From the IMG/VR virus record IMGVR_UViG_3300040801_002376, positions 1 to 29,557 of that record: a DNA stretch of 29,557 nucleotides, one strand, 5' to 3'. The stretch is from a virus. This document shows positions 1 through 7,308 of the stretch, one piece after another. Both the position numbers and the translations under genes were made by a program. A model generated the notes under the pieces. That model made no database searches. It saw nothing but the letters and a program-made list of their open reading frames with translations, and was not told the origin of the DNA. The stretch's first letter is position 1, and the number at the start of each line of letters is the position of its first letter.

Positions 1-1140
1 ATGATCAATAGCAAGAAAGCCTTCGGCTCCAGTTACTTTAAATCCGTTTTGTGTCTTAACAAAGGTGTTAATCTTATTCAATCTGTTTAGTTTATTTATA
101 ACTTTTAATTTCGCAACAACCAGAGATTTCTGGAGATCAAATAATAATTTTAAGTTTTTCTTATTTGATTCGTCAAAGAATTTGAGGAATTCATCACGCT
201 TTTGTGCTTGAGCAGTTTTACCCTTTTCACTTTTACGCTTATCAATTTCTTTTTGATATTTGTCTGAGATGTATTTTACTAATCCATCTACATGTCTTTG
301 CGTATTACCAATTGGCTTATTTGCACGAACATACGTATTGTTGTATGTTTCTATAGTACGGGCCAAGTCTTGATTGGATTCAATTTGCTTAAGGGTCGTA
401 CTAGAAATTTGCTTAAAAATACGTCCAGCTTCTGACAAAGCCTTGGTGACCTCTGCAGTTTCTTTCTTTGTAAGCGTAACCGTGCCAGATAGATCTCGCA
501 GTTGGGCGTCCTGTGCCCAGACAGACTTGACCTTTCTATACTTGCTGACGTCGACTCCGTACTTTGCACGCATGCTTTCGAAATCTTTTCCTTCGTAAGC
601 AGTGTGGAAAACAACTCCAATACGCGCCGATCGAATTCGCTTGGCCTCATCGCTAGAATCAGGGACAGCGTATACAATGGTATTAGGATGAAAAGTAATA
701 TAAGATTCTCCATCAATGGTCTCCTTTTTCAAATCGTCAGATGTAAACATCACGTCGCCTTGAACAACACCTTTGATGCCAAGCTTTGATAGCTCGGACA
801 ACGCGATTTTCATTTTGTTGTTTAGATCAGCATTCGGGATATCTTCATCGATATCCGCATTTGTTTTATACACCTTTGGATTCTTGTTAAAAATTCCTTT
901 TTTAGCTACGAAGAACTTACCATCAGTTGGATCAATCCCGCAGAAGACAGCAGGTGCGCCATCCCATTTGACTGTTACATCTCTTGCGCCAGCCGAAGTT
1001 CCAGACAACATATCGCGCATAGCACGAAGTGCAAGGATAGCTTCACGTGCACCTTTTACTCCACCGTAGATCACTTGATCTTCGATGTGAGTCATGTGAG
1101 TGTTTTTCTCTTCAGATAGGTATTGGCTAAACTTAATCAT
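1..1140 (-). CDS. DUF6267-like protein, possible nucleotidyltransferase and packaged head protein (3' end outside window)
   Basis: The frame opens with ATG at 1140 and stays open for 380 codons to the window edge, so the C-terminus is missing. It resembles DUF6267 proteins of marine T4-like phages, whose function is unknown. Residues 58-61 read KWDG, like motif I (KxDG) of covalent nucleotidyltransferases/ligases. QGDVMF at 127-132 could be a motif III equivalent and EGFLAID at 373-379 a motif IV equivalent. The usual motif V would lie beyond the edge. The first ten residues, MIKFSQYLSE, have the pattern of the T4 capsid-targeting peptide ending in an LxE protease site. It follows the 1147-2235 gene, six bases apart, and probably shares its late promoter. 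DUF6267 membership is from memory of the family; the enzymatic role is inference. Confidence 0.75.
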   Translation of the reverse strand, partial: MIKFSQYLSEEKNTHMTHIEDQVIYGGVKGAREAILALRAMRDMLSGTSAGARDVTVKWDGAPAVFCGIDPTDGKFFVAKKGIFNKNPKVYKTNADIDEDIPNADLNNKMKIALSELSKLGIKGVVQGDVMFTSDDLKKETIDGESYITFHPNTIVYAVPDSSDEAKRIRSARIGVVFHTAYEGKDFESMRAKYGVDVSKYRKVKSVWAQDAQLRDLSGTVTLTKKETAEVTKALSEAGRIFKQISSTTLKQIESNQDLARTIETYNNTYVRANKPIGNTQRHVDGLVKYISDKYQKEIDKRKSEKGKTAQAQKRDEFLKFFDESNKKNLKLLFDLQKSLVVAKLKVINKLNRLNKINTFVKTQNGFKVTGAEGFLAIDH

Positions 1141-1146
1141 ATTTTC

Positions 1147-2235
1147 CTACTTTGCAGTGAAATCACACATCATACGAGTTGGGTATCCGTCTTTACCCTG
1201 GGTGTCTCTGATGTTGATTTTAAATTTGTATGACGCTGACTGGAATTCTACATCGACTCGTTTGCCACGACCGGTTTTACCACCGTAATATACGGTAACA
1301 TTACCAACTGGCTTTGCAGCCTTTTTCATCGCAGCTTGGTTCATCTCTTTTGAAACAATTCCCTTTGTCATTTTGTGGATGATATGGTAATTATAACCTA
1401 TTCCTGACTGCAATAACATCTCTATTTTGCGACTGTCTGGTTTAGCTTTAGTGTCGATACTACCCTTGCCAGTATTAAATACTTCAGCAAATTTAATTGG
1501 GTCAATACCAAAGATTTTAAGGAGATTCAACCCATCTCTATCGGTAATAGTACCTGCTTTGATCTGAGCTGGAGAGAGGATTTTTCTTACACCTACGTTA
1601 AAGAACGTAGTAGTTGTGCCTAGTTTAAGGCTAAGGTAAATTTCACGGTTGTCAGTAACCAATGTGATATCCGTGACTGACTTACCGATATCGAATCCAG
1701 ATCCTTTTGGGTTATCTAGAATAATGTTCGAACCGAACTTGAGAGGGCGTTTAGTATTCTCGCCACCAACCACATTGACCTCTAGCTTACTTGAATCGTT
1801 TAGCTTATAGGTCTTATCAAGGTCTTGAATGGCGGCAAGCATTTTTTTGTCTTTGACTTCTTCGCCGTTCCACCATGCATTCATAGCGTCAGCAAATTGG
1901 CCTTCAAATAAGTTACCACGGTTGTTTGCACCACGGTTACCTGATGATCCATTACCGAACTTGAGCTTAAGCTTCTTGATACCAGAGCCAGATACAATGT
2001 CAGAAATTTCTGTTTCAGACTGAAGTGCACGAGTAACGTTAATGTTATTCTGCTTCTTCATATCAATATTGATAGGAGCATCAACACTTGGATACTTTGC
2101 TTTCAAGAAAGTAAACAGTGCTTTAATCTCGTTCTGATTATCTGGAGAAAAATCTTTTAACTGACTTTCTATCTCTTCGACAGATTTTGGAAAGAAAGAA
2201 TACATCTCTGATAAAAATTCCTTAAATGGTAACAT
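1147..2235 (-). CDS. Late conserved phage protein with capsid-targeting-like N-terminus and possible nuclease-like core
   Basis: This 362-residue protein starts with ATG at 2235, just downstream of an exact T4-type late promoter box. I do not recognise the family with certainty. The N-terminus MLPFKEFLSE matches the T4 internal-protein targeting pattern (aromatic at 4 and 7, L8-x-E10). A Gly/Asn-rich stretch at 93-107 precedes a helix containing E111. Strands then follow with VTDITL (D189) and YLSLKLG (K204), which resembles a PD-(D/E)XK arrangement in which the acidic residue before xK is a serine. It shares a late transcript with the DUF6267-like gene. A packaged DNA-binding or nuclease-like protein is inference; a plain structural protein is equally possible. 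Confidence 0.7.
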   Translation of the reverse strand: MLPFKEFLSEMYSFFPKSVEEIESQLKDFSPDNQNEIKALFTFLKAKYPSVDAPINIDMKKQNNINVTRALQSETEISDIVSGSGIKKLKLKFGNGSSGNRGANNRGNLFEGQFADAMNAWWNGEEVKDKKMLAAIQDLDKTYKLNDSSKLEVNVVGGENTKRPLKFGSNIILDNPKGSGFDIGKSVTDITLVTDNREIYLSLKLGTTTTFFNVGVRKILSPAQIKAGTITDRDGLNLLKIFGIDPIKFAEVFNTGKGSIDTKAKPDSRKIEMLLQSGIGYNYHIIHKMTKGIVSKEMNQAAMKKAAKPVGNVTVYYGGKTGRGKRVDVEFQSASYKFKINIRDTQGKDGYPTRMMCDFTAK

Positions 2236-2267
2236 TTGTCTTATAGCCCAAATTTAATTGTTTATAC

Positions 2268-2275
2268 TATTTATA
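2268..2275 (-). promoter_or_regulatory. T4-type late promoter box TATAAATA
   Basis: On the minus strand the sequence is an exact TATAAATA, the consensus of T4 late promoters read by gp55 with gp33/gp45. It lies about 33 bases upstream of the ATG at 2235 and just after the terminator that closes the early block. It marks the switch from early/middle genes on the right to late genes on the left. Confidence 0.8.
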
Positions 2276-2305
2276 ATAAAAAAGAAGCCGGCTTGCGCCG
2301 GCTTT
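2274..2305 (-). terminator. Rho-independent terminator closing the early block
   Basis: On the minus strand an 8-bp stem AAGCCGGC/GCCGGCTT with a GCAA tetraloop is followed by CTTTTTT. It sits just after the stop codon at 2327 and directly before the late promoter of the next gene. It probably stops transcripts from the promoters at 3289-4168. Confidence 0.9.
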
Positions 2306-2326
2306 AGGTGGAGAGAGAACATTATA

Positions 2327-2749
2327 TTATAGTACTTCTTCGAAACATTCTATTGCAAGTTGGCGTTCTAGTCGAAAAGCTTCTTTTTCCCACGGATAGT
2401 CGGCATATGACATGCTAGTAGGATAAACCTTTTTCTTCCAGCGGATGTAATTTCCATCAAGCGAAACCATTTCATTGCGCACATACTGCTTCAGATGAGT
2501 GAGCTCGTGAGTAAGAGTAGAGACTAGATCATATAGACGGAGAGACTTATCCACCTCTATCTCATACTCACGATCACCATACTGCATGCAGTATCCATAT
2601 GCACCGTCCCGAGACATACAGTTTGTAAGCTTTACTGTAATCTCAATGGTACGGTACCTGGGCAGCATCTTCTTCAGATACCAACCAACAACTTTGTGTG
2701 CCAGCTCTTTTTGCTTGGCTGTTCCACCTTTTATCTCAACTGTGTTCAT
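2327..2749 (-). CDS. Zincin-like metallopeptidase (HELTH), SprT-like
   Basis: The 140-residue protein carries HELTH at 81-85, the HExxH zinc site of zincins. E121 or E123 in the YPWEKEAF segment is a plausible third ligand, as in SprT-like or M48-type small phage proteins. There is no signal peptide or membrane segment, so it should act in the cytoplasm. Its start overlaps the stop of the upstream small gene as ATGA, implying translational coupling, and a terminator follows. Substrate is unknown; the family label beyond zincin is tentative. Confidence 0.8.
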   Translation of the reverse strand: MNTVEIKGGTAKQKELAHKVVGWYLKKMLPRYRTIEITVKLTNCMSRDGAYGYCMQYGDREYEIEVDKSLRLYDLVSTLTHELTHLKQYVRNEMVSLDGNYIRWKKKVYPTSMSYADYPWEKEAFRLERQLAIECFEEVL

Positions 2750-2922
2750 AGAAATCCTTGGTCAGGTTCAGGCCAATCATCGGGTTGAGGACTTTCTAGT
2801 TCTTTAATTATATCCTCAACCATATGTTTTGGCGCACCGGTTGAATTGCTGATATCCTCAATAGAGTCACCAGCATAAAACCGTTCTTGTACATCAAATA
2901 TTAAATTAGACATTCTAGACAT
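2746..2922 (-). CDS. Small conserved phage protein, 58 aa
   Basis: ATG at 2922 follows AGGAG at 8 bases, which favours it over the ATG nine bases later. The product starts MSRMSNLIF, is acidic and mostly helical, with a GAPKHMVEDIIKEL segment that could be a small helix-turn-helix-like unit, and a proline-rich tail DDWPEPDQ. The stop overlaps the start of the zincin gene by four bases (ATGA). Function unknown. Confidence 0.75.
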   Translation of the reverse strand: MSRMSNLIFDVQERFYAGDSIEDISNSTGAPKHMVEDIIKELESPQPDDWPEPDQGFL

Positions 2923-2933
2923 AAGGGATCTCC

Positions 2934-3257
2934 TTACCGACGGCGTAAGATATACGCGTCAACCTTTTCAGCACATTCAAGAGGAAGTGATTGAGCGACT
3001 AGGTGTTTGATGCTACGATCAGGAAGACGTCCATTGTACTTTTTAGTATAGTACTCTTTGGCACGTTCGAACCGATTTTCGCCACGACCTTGAAGTTTGA
3101 CACGGAACTGATAGTCCATGTTTGACTGACGCAAAGACCTATTCATGTTCTTAACCATAGCACGAAGTTCTTCGAGCTGAAGCATATCGTCGGCACAACC
3201 GTAGTGGAATGTTCCGATATATGCGTCTGTACGTTTTTTGTCTATTTGAATTCCCAT
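2934..3257 (-). CDS. Conserved hypothetical protein, basic, 107 aa
   Basis: First gene after the early promoter at 3289-3317, with AAGGAGAG upstream of ATG 3257. The protein is strongly basic and ends in RRR. An internal ENRFERAKEYYTKKY segment is likely helical. No domain is recognised; the charge would suit binding nucleic acid or an acidic host protein, but that is a guess. Early expression suggests a host-takeover role. Confidence 0.7.
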   Translation of the reverse strand: MGIQIDKKRTDAYIGTFHYGCADDMLQLEELRAMVKNMNRSLRQSNMDYQFRVKLQGRGENRFERAKEYYTKKYNGRLPDRSIKHLVAQSLPLECAEKVDAYILRRR

Positions 3258-3281
3258 TTGATCTCTCTCCTTATCAATTTA

Positions 3282-3317
3282 TGGTATCATTATACCACAC
3301 CTTTGGGCCTTTGTACA
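3282..3317 (-). promoter_or_regulatory. Early sigma70-type promoter with palindrome over the -10
   Basis: On the minus strand the -35 TGTACA (3312-3317) and the -10 TATAAT (3289-3294) are separated by 17 bp. The -10 is embedded in a perfect inverted repeat TGGTAT-CATT-ATACCA (3282-3297). It drives the 2934-3257 gene and the genes down to the terminator at 2274. Confidence 0.85.
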
Positions 3318-3335
3318 CACTTTTTTTGAAAAAAG

Positions 3336-3512
3336 TTAAATTATTTTTTGAATTTTTTCAATGGATTCTGGAGATCCGGAAACGGTGATTTCTGGGTTTC
3401 CGCCGCCAGGTCCGACCGCGATGAACGATTCGAGTTTAATATCATATTCGGTTAGGAATTCCAGAAATTCTTGAATTGGACAGTCGTACGCGATATCAAA
3501 AGTGTAAGTCAT
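3336..3512 (-). CDS. Small conserved protein, 58 aa
   Basis: ATG at 3512 is preceded by GGAG at 8 bases. The product begins MTYTFDIAYD, has a central GPGGGNPEITVSG segment and a C-terminal helix ESIEKIQKII. The strand-helix-strand plan with a glycine-rich turn recalls a tiny KH- or ferredoxin-like fold, which is inference only. It has its own early promoter at 3540-3568 and sits upstream of the next early promoter. Function unknown. Confidence 0.75.
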   Translation of the reverse strand: MTYTFDIAYDCPIQEFLEFLTEYDIKLESFIAVGPGGGNPEITVSGSPESIEKIQKII

Positions 3513-3539
3513 ATTAGTTCTCCATCAGATTACTTAGAC

Positions 3540-3568
3540 ACTATACACCGCATGAAATCATTTGTACA
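3540..3568 (-). promoter_or_regulatory. Early sigma70-type promoter
   Basis: Minus strand: -35 TGTACA at 3563-3568, 17-bp spacer, -10 TATAGT at 3540-3545. It lies just downstream of the stop of the 3577-3789 gene and drives the small gene starting at 3512. The -10 has one mismatch and there is no clean palindrome. Confidence 0.75.
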
Positions 3569-3576
3569 CAGTTATT

Positions 3577-3789
3577 TTAGTAAAAGCTTTTTTTAAACTT
3601 TTTTCCTGGCATAATCTCATCACCGTTCATTTGGATGATGCCTTCTTTTTCAAGGATTTTAAGCGTGGAGTCAGTTCCCTTCTGTACTCCCTCTGCAAAT
3701 CCAGCAATCTTAGCCTTTTTGCTAAGATCCATGACGGATAGTATCCACCAGGCAAGCACAATTAATCCCATCCACCATTCTACGTACAC
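3577..3789 (-). CDS. Small membrane protein, 70 aa
   Basis: Residues 4-20 (EWWMGLIVLAWWILSVM) form one transmembrane segment, followed by a basic cytoplasmic tail with KKAK and ending GKKFKKSFY. The positive tail suggests an N-out/C-in inner-membrane protein. The start overlaps the end of the upstream 3780-4109 gene by ten bases, so both are co-translated from the early promoter at 4139. Function unknown; an early host-envelope modifier is possible. Confidence 0.7.
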   Translation of the reverse strand: MYVEWWMGLIVLAWWILSVMDLSKKAKIAGFAEGVQKGTDSTLKILEKEGIIQMNGDEIMPGKKFKKSFY

Positions 3790-4109
3790 AGGTCTTCCTC
3801 CTTGATATAGTCCATAGGACTTACTGACTTCATAATACTCATCTTAAAATCGAGATGGTCGTCATCAAACTTCGACCGATACTCTTCTAGTGTCTCAACT
3901 TCAATTGGAAACTCCTTCCAACCGATGGTGTTCTCCATGGCGATAGCAGCGACAAATGCCATAGCATCCTGAGGACGGTCCAGGCCTTGTACAAGGTAGT
4001 CTGTACCAGACTTAAACTTCCAATACTGGCTGCCATCCGCAAATCTGCCAGATTCACAGTGTGCACCATAATTTTCTAAGGCCTGGCATGAAACAACAAA
4101 AGTACCCAT
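3780..4109 (-). CDS. Conserved phage protein, 109 aa
   Basis: Starts MGTFVVSCQALENYGAH with GAGGAGAG upstream and contains QYWKFKSGTDYLV, a motif I associate with a widespread small family of marine T4-like phages whose function is unknown. Single globular domain, acidic C-terminus, no membrane segment. It is the first gene of an early transcript starting at the promoter 4139-4167. Confidence 0.75.
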   Translation of the reverse strand: MGTFVVSCQALENYGAHCESGRFADGSQYWKFKSGTDYLVQGLDRPQDAMAFVAAIAMENTIGWKEFPIEVETLEEYRSKFDDDHLDFKMSIMKSVSPMDYIKEEDLCT

Positions 4110-4138
4110 AATGATCTCTCCTCACTGATTATGGTACC

Positions 4139-4167
4139 ATTATACAACAGAAAAAGGGGCTTGTACA
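4139..4167 (-). promoter_or_regulatory. Early sigma70-type promoter
   Basis: Minus strand: -35 TGTACA at 4162-4167, 17-bp spacer, -10 TATAAT at 4139-4144. The palindrome over the -10 is degenerate here (TGGTAC-CATT-ATACAA). The -35 box forms the loop of the terminator at 4151-4178. Confidence 0.85.
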
Positions 4168-4178
4168 CCCCTTTTTTT
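4151..4178 (-). terminator. A/T-tract hairpin terminator overlapping the next promoter
   Basis: A perfect inverted repeat AAAAAGGGG/CCCCTTTTT flanks an eight-base loop that contains TGTACA. On the minus strand it is a U-tract terminator placed 25 bases after the stop at 4203, and the same bases supply the -35 of the following early promoter. It is symmetrical and could also stop plus-strand transcription. Confidence 0.75.
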
Positions 4179-4202
4179 ACTTTTTTATATAATATTTAAG
4201 TA

Positions 4203-4532
4203 TTAACGAACTTTAATCTTAATCAGATCGAACCGTTCAGGTCCAACAATGAACCACTGGCCAGTTTCGGTGTTATTGAGTAAGTCTCCAACACCAATAT
4301 TCCTGAGCAGGCCGGTTCTTAAGATAAGCGGGTTATCCCGACTTCCGTTGATTAGCTTCTTAACCTGAGCGCTATCAGTAGCCTCCACATCAGCAGTTTT
4401 TTCATACCTGCCTTCTCGGAAAGCCAGGCGTGCATCTGCCTGTGTGAATGCGTTTGAGATGCCATAGAAAACTGACAAAGATGCCAGTTCCCTATTTGCC
4501 TTTTTGATTTGATATACGCTGTGTTTAGCCAT
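4203..4532 (-). CDS. Conserved hypothetical protein, 109 aa
   Basis: Soluble mixed alpha/beta protein starting MAKHSVYQIKKANREL. The C-terminal half (NIGVGDLLNNTETGQWFIVGPERFDL) looks like a small beta barrel or SH3-like unit. It overlaps the upstream 4525-4743 gene by eight bases and is the last gene before the terminator at 4151. Not recognised. Confidence 0.7.
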   Translation of the reverse strand: MAKHSVYQIKKANRELASLSVFYGISNAFTQADARLAFREGRYEKTADVEATDSAQVKKLINGSRDNPLILRTGLLRNIGVGDLLNNTETGQWFIVGPERFDLIKIKVR

Positions 4533-4743
4533 AAAGTGTCTCTATCTTTTTAATGCCGAGTGCCCAGTTTTCTGCTGCAGACTCAACATAGTGAAGTGAT
4601 TTATTCGGGAACTCTTCCCTGAAGAAAAATTTATCATTGGAGTCAAAGTATTCAATGTAAGCAATCTCTTCTCTGAAATCCATACAGACATCGGCTTTAC
4701 CTTTGCCGGCCTCTGCGTAATATGTAGATATCTTCTTACCCAT
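4525..4743 (-). CDS. Conserved phage protein, 72 aa
   Basis: Starts MGKKISTYYAEAGKGKADV with AAAGG eight bases upstream of ATG 4743. Compact acidic protein with aromatic strands YIEYFD and FFFREEF. Resembles small unknown proteins of cyanophage-type T4 relatives. Co-transcribed with thyX. No enzymatic motif is visible. Confidence 0.7.
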   Translation of the reverse strand: MGKKISTYYAEAGKGKADVCMDFREEIAYIEYFDSNDKFFFREEFPNKSLHYVESAAENWALGIKKIETLYG

Positions 4744-4754
4744 ATTTATAACCT

Positions 4755-4955
4755 TTAACTAAAGAATTTTTCCAACATTTCAATTCTATCGTTTGCTGTT
4801 GCCATAGTATCCAGTTCGCACTGAATAGCCTCAACGATATCACTGTGTTCACCAATACCAACACTAGACTTCATATAGACCATAATGTTAGTTTTAGCTC
4901 GTTCGAGTTCGCCCTCGGCATGCATCCGCGCTGCCTTGACCAGTTGTTCCTTCAT
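4755..4955 (-). CDS. Small helical protein, 66 aa
   Basis: Almost entirely helical: MKEQLVKAARMHAEGELERAK opens one long amphipathic helix and IEMLEKFF ends another. Likely an oligomeric bundle. It lies between thyX and the 4525-4743 gene with short spacing, so it is in the same operon. Function unknown; similar small proteins occur in marine T4-like phages. Confidence 0.7.
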   Translation of the reverse strand: MKEQLVKAARMHAEGELERAKTNIMVYMKSSVGIGEHSDIVEAIQCELDTMATANDRIEMLEKFFS

Positions 4956-4968
4956 TGTATTTCCTTTC

Positions 4969-5634
4969 TTACTCTACAAAGTCATTTACCATAGGGAAGA
5001 TTTTAGTGATTGCTTCGGCACATGCCTTAGCTACTTCAATATGTTCTTTTTGCGTTCCATTGCCTGAACGAAGCTCAATAAAGTGGATCCATGACCGGAT
5101 CGACCCTTGCATATAAAGACGAGACTTAGTATTACCTTCTGGCAAAACTGCACGTGCCTGCTCTTTTGCGATACCATTTTCAATAGCCCAGTTGTAGTGT
5201 TCCTTGGCTTTATCAATAACGTCTTGCTGTCGCATCCGCCATTCACCTTCGAGCTTTGGATCTACGTTATCAATAGAGTTCTGACGATTCTTTGTATCTT
5301 GCAAACGTGCTTCGCGCAGTACAAATGAGTCTCCAAACTCACGAGGATCGGCATACCGCTGACTAAACTCTTGGAATGCAAAAGAACGGTGCCGTAGCAT
5401 CTGACGTGCAATGTCACGTGTTGTTTCGATTTCCATAGTAGCAGAAGCCATTTCAAATGGTGACCAGTGTTTATGCTTTGCCAAGTAACCAAGAAGCTTT
5501 GGTGCAGTCTCTTGGTTTAATTGGTTAGATGGATTAGATACTCGTGCGCAATACGCAATCAAGTCCTGTACATCATCAAGTCCAATGATTGCATCAGCAA
5601 CAGGTTGAGTATATCCGATAAGTCTTACATTCAT
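4969..5634 (-). CDS. thyX: Flavin-dependent thymidylate synthase ThyX
   Basis: Makes dTMP from dUMP using methylene-tetrahydrofolate, FAD and NADPH, feeding phage DNA synthesis. The diagnostic RHRx7S signature is present: R81-H82-R83 and S91 in RHRSFAFQEFSQRY. The conserved HxHWSPFE segment lies at 54-61. Length 221 residues is normal for the family. It overlaps the gp41 gene by four bases. Because dTMP is made here, the TS-fold protein at 11914-12585 need not be a thymidylate synthase, which supports reading that one as a hydroxymethylase. Confidence 0.95.
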   Translation of the reverse strand: MNVRLIGYTQPVADAIIGLDDVQDLIAYCARVSNPSNQLNQETAPKLLGYLAKHKHWSPFEMASATMEIETTRDIARQMLRHRSFAFQEFSQRYADPREFGDSFVLREARLQDTKNRQNSIDNVDPKLEGEWRMRQQDVIDKAKEHYNWAIENGIAKEQARAVLPEGNTKSRLYMQGSIRSWIHFIELRSGNGTQKEHIEVAKACAEAITKIFPMVNDFVE

Positions 5635-6989
5635 GCTTTAAATCCTGAAAAATCTAGTTTGTCTTTTTGCGGAGCTACCTGTGGGGCAGTATCCGCGATT
5701 AGTGTTTGTGCTGATGCTTCAACATCATACAATCTCATTCTGGCTCGATCGACCCCGATAACAAATCGTTTATTGGTAGTGGGGTCGTTGTATCTATTCT
5801 TGAGCTGTTTGACCATGATTTGGCCGAGGCTTTCGAGTTCTTCGTTCGATATGAGGGCGAACATGAGATCTGCAGTTGCAGGAAGACCAAAGGATTCCGA
5901 CGTGTCTTCAAGGCCAACGTCAGTGTTTGAATATCCGCTTCGAGTTGTCTGAGTCGCCGATACAATGGGCACGTCGAATTCGACTGCAAGTCCTCGAATT
6001 TCTTCAGCAATTGACTTGATGAGGGAATATGTATTAACCGATCCACTTAAACCTTTCATTCTTGCTGAAGAACAAATGTTAAGATAGTCAATGAAGATAA
6101 TATCCGGTTCAAAGCTTTTCTTAAGCTTAAGCTCTTTTAACAAAGCTCGGAAGTGTCCGGTGTGAGCCGAACCAGTTGGATATTCTTTTACAATCAGCTT
6201 GCCAATTGTCTTCTTTGCGATTGCCGCTATCTTATTGTCAAAAGTATTTTTGTCGATTTTATCCAGTTGGTCAATGGGCATATTCATCAAGTTAGCATCG
6301 ATACGTTCAGCAATTCGTTCTTCTGCCATTTCCATAGTAATATACAAAACATTCTTACCTTGGGTCATAGCCGCTGCGCCTACGTGACACATGAATAACG
6401 ACTTACCAACACCTGTACCAGCCAGCGCGATATTTAGAGTCTTATTAGGTAATCCACCTTTTGTGATCTGGTTAAAGTAATCCAGGTCAAAAGGCATCCT
6501 TCCTTCTACTTTGTGGTAAAAGTCAAAGCGATCGTCAGAGTTATTAATATAGTCGTGGCCAATGTCCTGATCAAAGTTAACAGACAAAGCCTCAGATAAA
6601 ATCTCAGGAATTGCGTTGTTAGTCAGTTCAGACTTGCCATCAATAATCTCAATAGATTTCATAATAGAAAGAAAAACGGCACGATCTTGGCACCATTTTT
6701 CAGTCTTTTCTAATAACCAATCCATATCAGCTGGCTCGGGTGTCACCACATCGTTGATTAGATGAGCCGCTGCTTGGTATTTATCAGCTGAAACATTTGT
6801 CTCATCTAGTTCGATTTTAAGTGCTTCGCCAGTAGGGATCTTGTTGTATTTACCAACATACTGAAGAACGGTATCGAAGACGGCACGATGCTCGTCTTCG
6901 AAGTATTCCTTCTTTAGATATGGGATAACTCTTCGAGTAAAATCTTCATTGGTTAGTAGATTCCTCAATACTGTTGTCTGTAGACTCAT
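5631..6989 (-). CDS. 41: Replicative DNA helicase (T4 gp41, DnaB family)
   Basis: Hexameric 5'-3' helicase of the phage replisome. Counting from the chosen start, the N-terminal helical domain covers about 1-150 and the RecA-like ATPase follows: Walker A GTGVGKS at 191-197, Walker B IIFIDYLNI, then a sensor SATQTTRSGYSNTD and a C-terminal KNRYND segment typical of DnaB. I chose the ATG at 6989 (MSLQTTVLRN), which has AGGA upstream, rather than the longer ATG at 7022, which overlaps the upstream gene more. Sits in the uvsX-gp41-thyX block typical of T4 relatives. Confidence 0.95.
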   Translation of the reverse strand: MSLQTTVLRNLLTNEDFTRRVIPYLKKEYFEDEHRAVFDTVLQYVGKYNKIPTGEALKIELDETNVSADKYQAAAHLINDVVTPEPADMDWLLEKTEKWCQDRAVFLSIMKSIEIIDGKSELTNNAIPEILSEALSVNFDQDIGHDYINNSDDRFDFYHKVEGRMPFDLDYFNQITKGGLPNKTLNIALAGTGVGKSLFMCHVGAAAMTQGKNVLYITMEMAEERIAERIDANLMNMPIDQLDKIDKNTFDNKIAAIAKKTIGKLIVKEYPTGSAHTGHFRALLKELKLKKSFEPDIIFIDYLNICSSARMKGLSGSVNTYSLIKSIAEEIRGLAVEFDVPIVSATQTTRSGYSNTDVGLEDTSESFGLPATADLMFALISNEELESLGQIMVKQLKNRYNDPTTNKRFVIGVDRARMRLYDVEASAQTLIADTAPQVAPQKDKLDFSGFKA

Positions 6990-7308
6990 CGCCAATCCTA
7001 TACTTATCGTTTTCAAATGCATCTTGTAAGATGTGGTTTAGAACGTCTCCAATATAGTTATTGAAGTTGTTATCATTCTCAAGTTCTTCTTGATCATGAT
7101 CACCAGGTTCTAGGATCTGGTATTGGAACTTAAGGTTCGCAATACCATCACCGTTTTCTTCCACATGGTCAATCTTTGCCGTTACTTTTCCATAACAGTA
7201 GACCACACCTGCATACTTGGTTTTGAGCTTTACCGCCCATTGTTCATTGAAACCATTGTCTGCAAATGTGTAATCGTCTATTGTGATATCATTATACATC
7301 ATTTTCAT
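6946..7308 (-). CDS. Conserved phage protein between uvsX and gp41, 120 aa
   Basis: Acidic protein starting MKMMYNDITIDDYTF. Strands KYAGVVYCYGKVTAKIDHV give a likely beta domain, and the C-terminal 40 residues are Asp/Glu/Asn-rich. It overlaps uvsX by 17 bases and gp41 by 44. Its position between recombinase and helicase suggests a replication or recombination accessory role; I see no similarity to UvsY or gp59 that I could defend. Three ATGs stand close together, so the start may be three or four codons later. Confidence 0.75.
   Translation of the reverse strand: MKMMYNDITIDDYTFADNGFNEQWAVKLKTKYAGVVYCYGKVTAKIDHVEENGDGIANLKFQYQILEPGDHDQEELENDNNFNNYIGDVLNHILQDAFENDKYRIGDESTDNSIEESTNQ

Noticed and set aside
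93-100. TATAAATA inside the DUF6267-like gene
   Set aside because: A/T-rich Lys/Asn codons make a chance match likely and the gene it would serve is outside the window.
374-952. Plus-strand open frames opposite the late genes
   Set aside because: They lack ribosome sites and mirror long conserved minus-strand frames; same holds for plus-strand frames opposite gp43, gp41 and cobS.
4743-4750. TATAAATA on the minus strand over the start codon of the 4525-4743 gene
   Set aside because: A transcript from it would begin inside the gene and lose the start; the gene already has AAAGG and an upstream promoter. Treated as chance.
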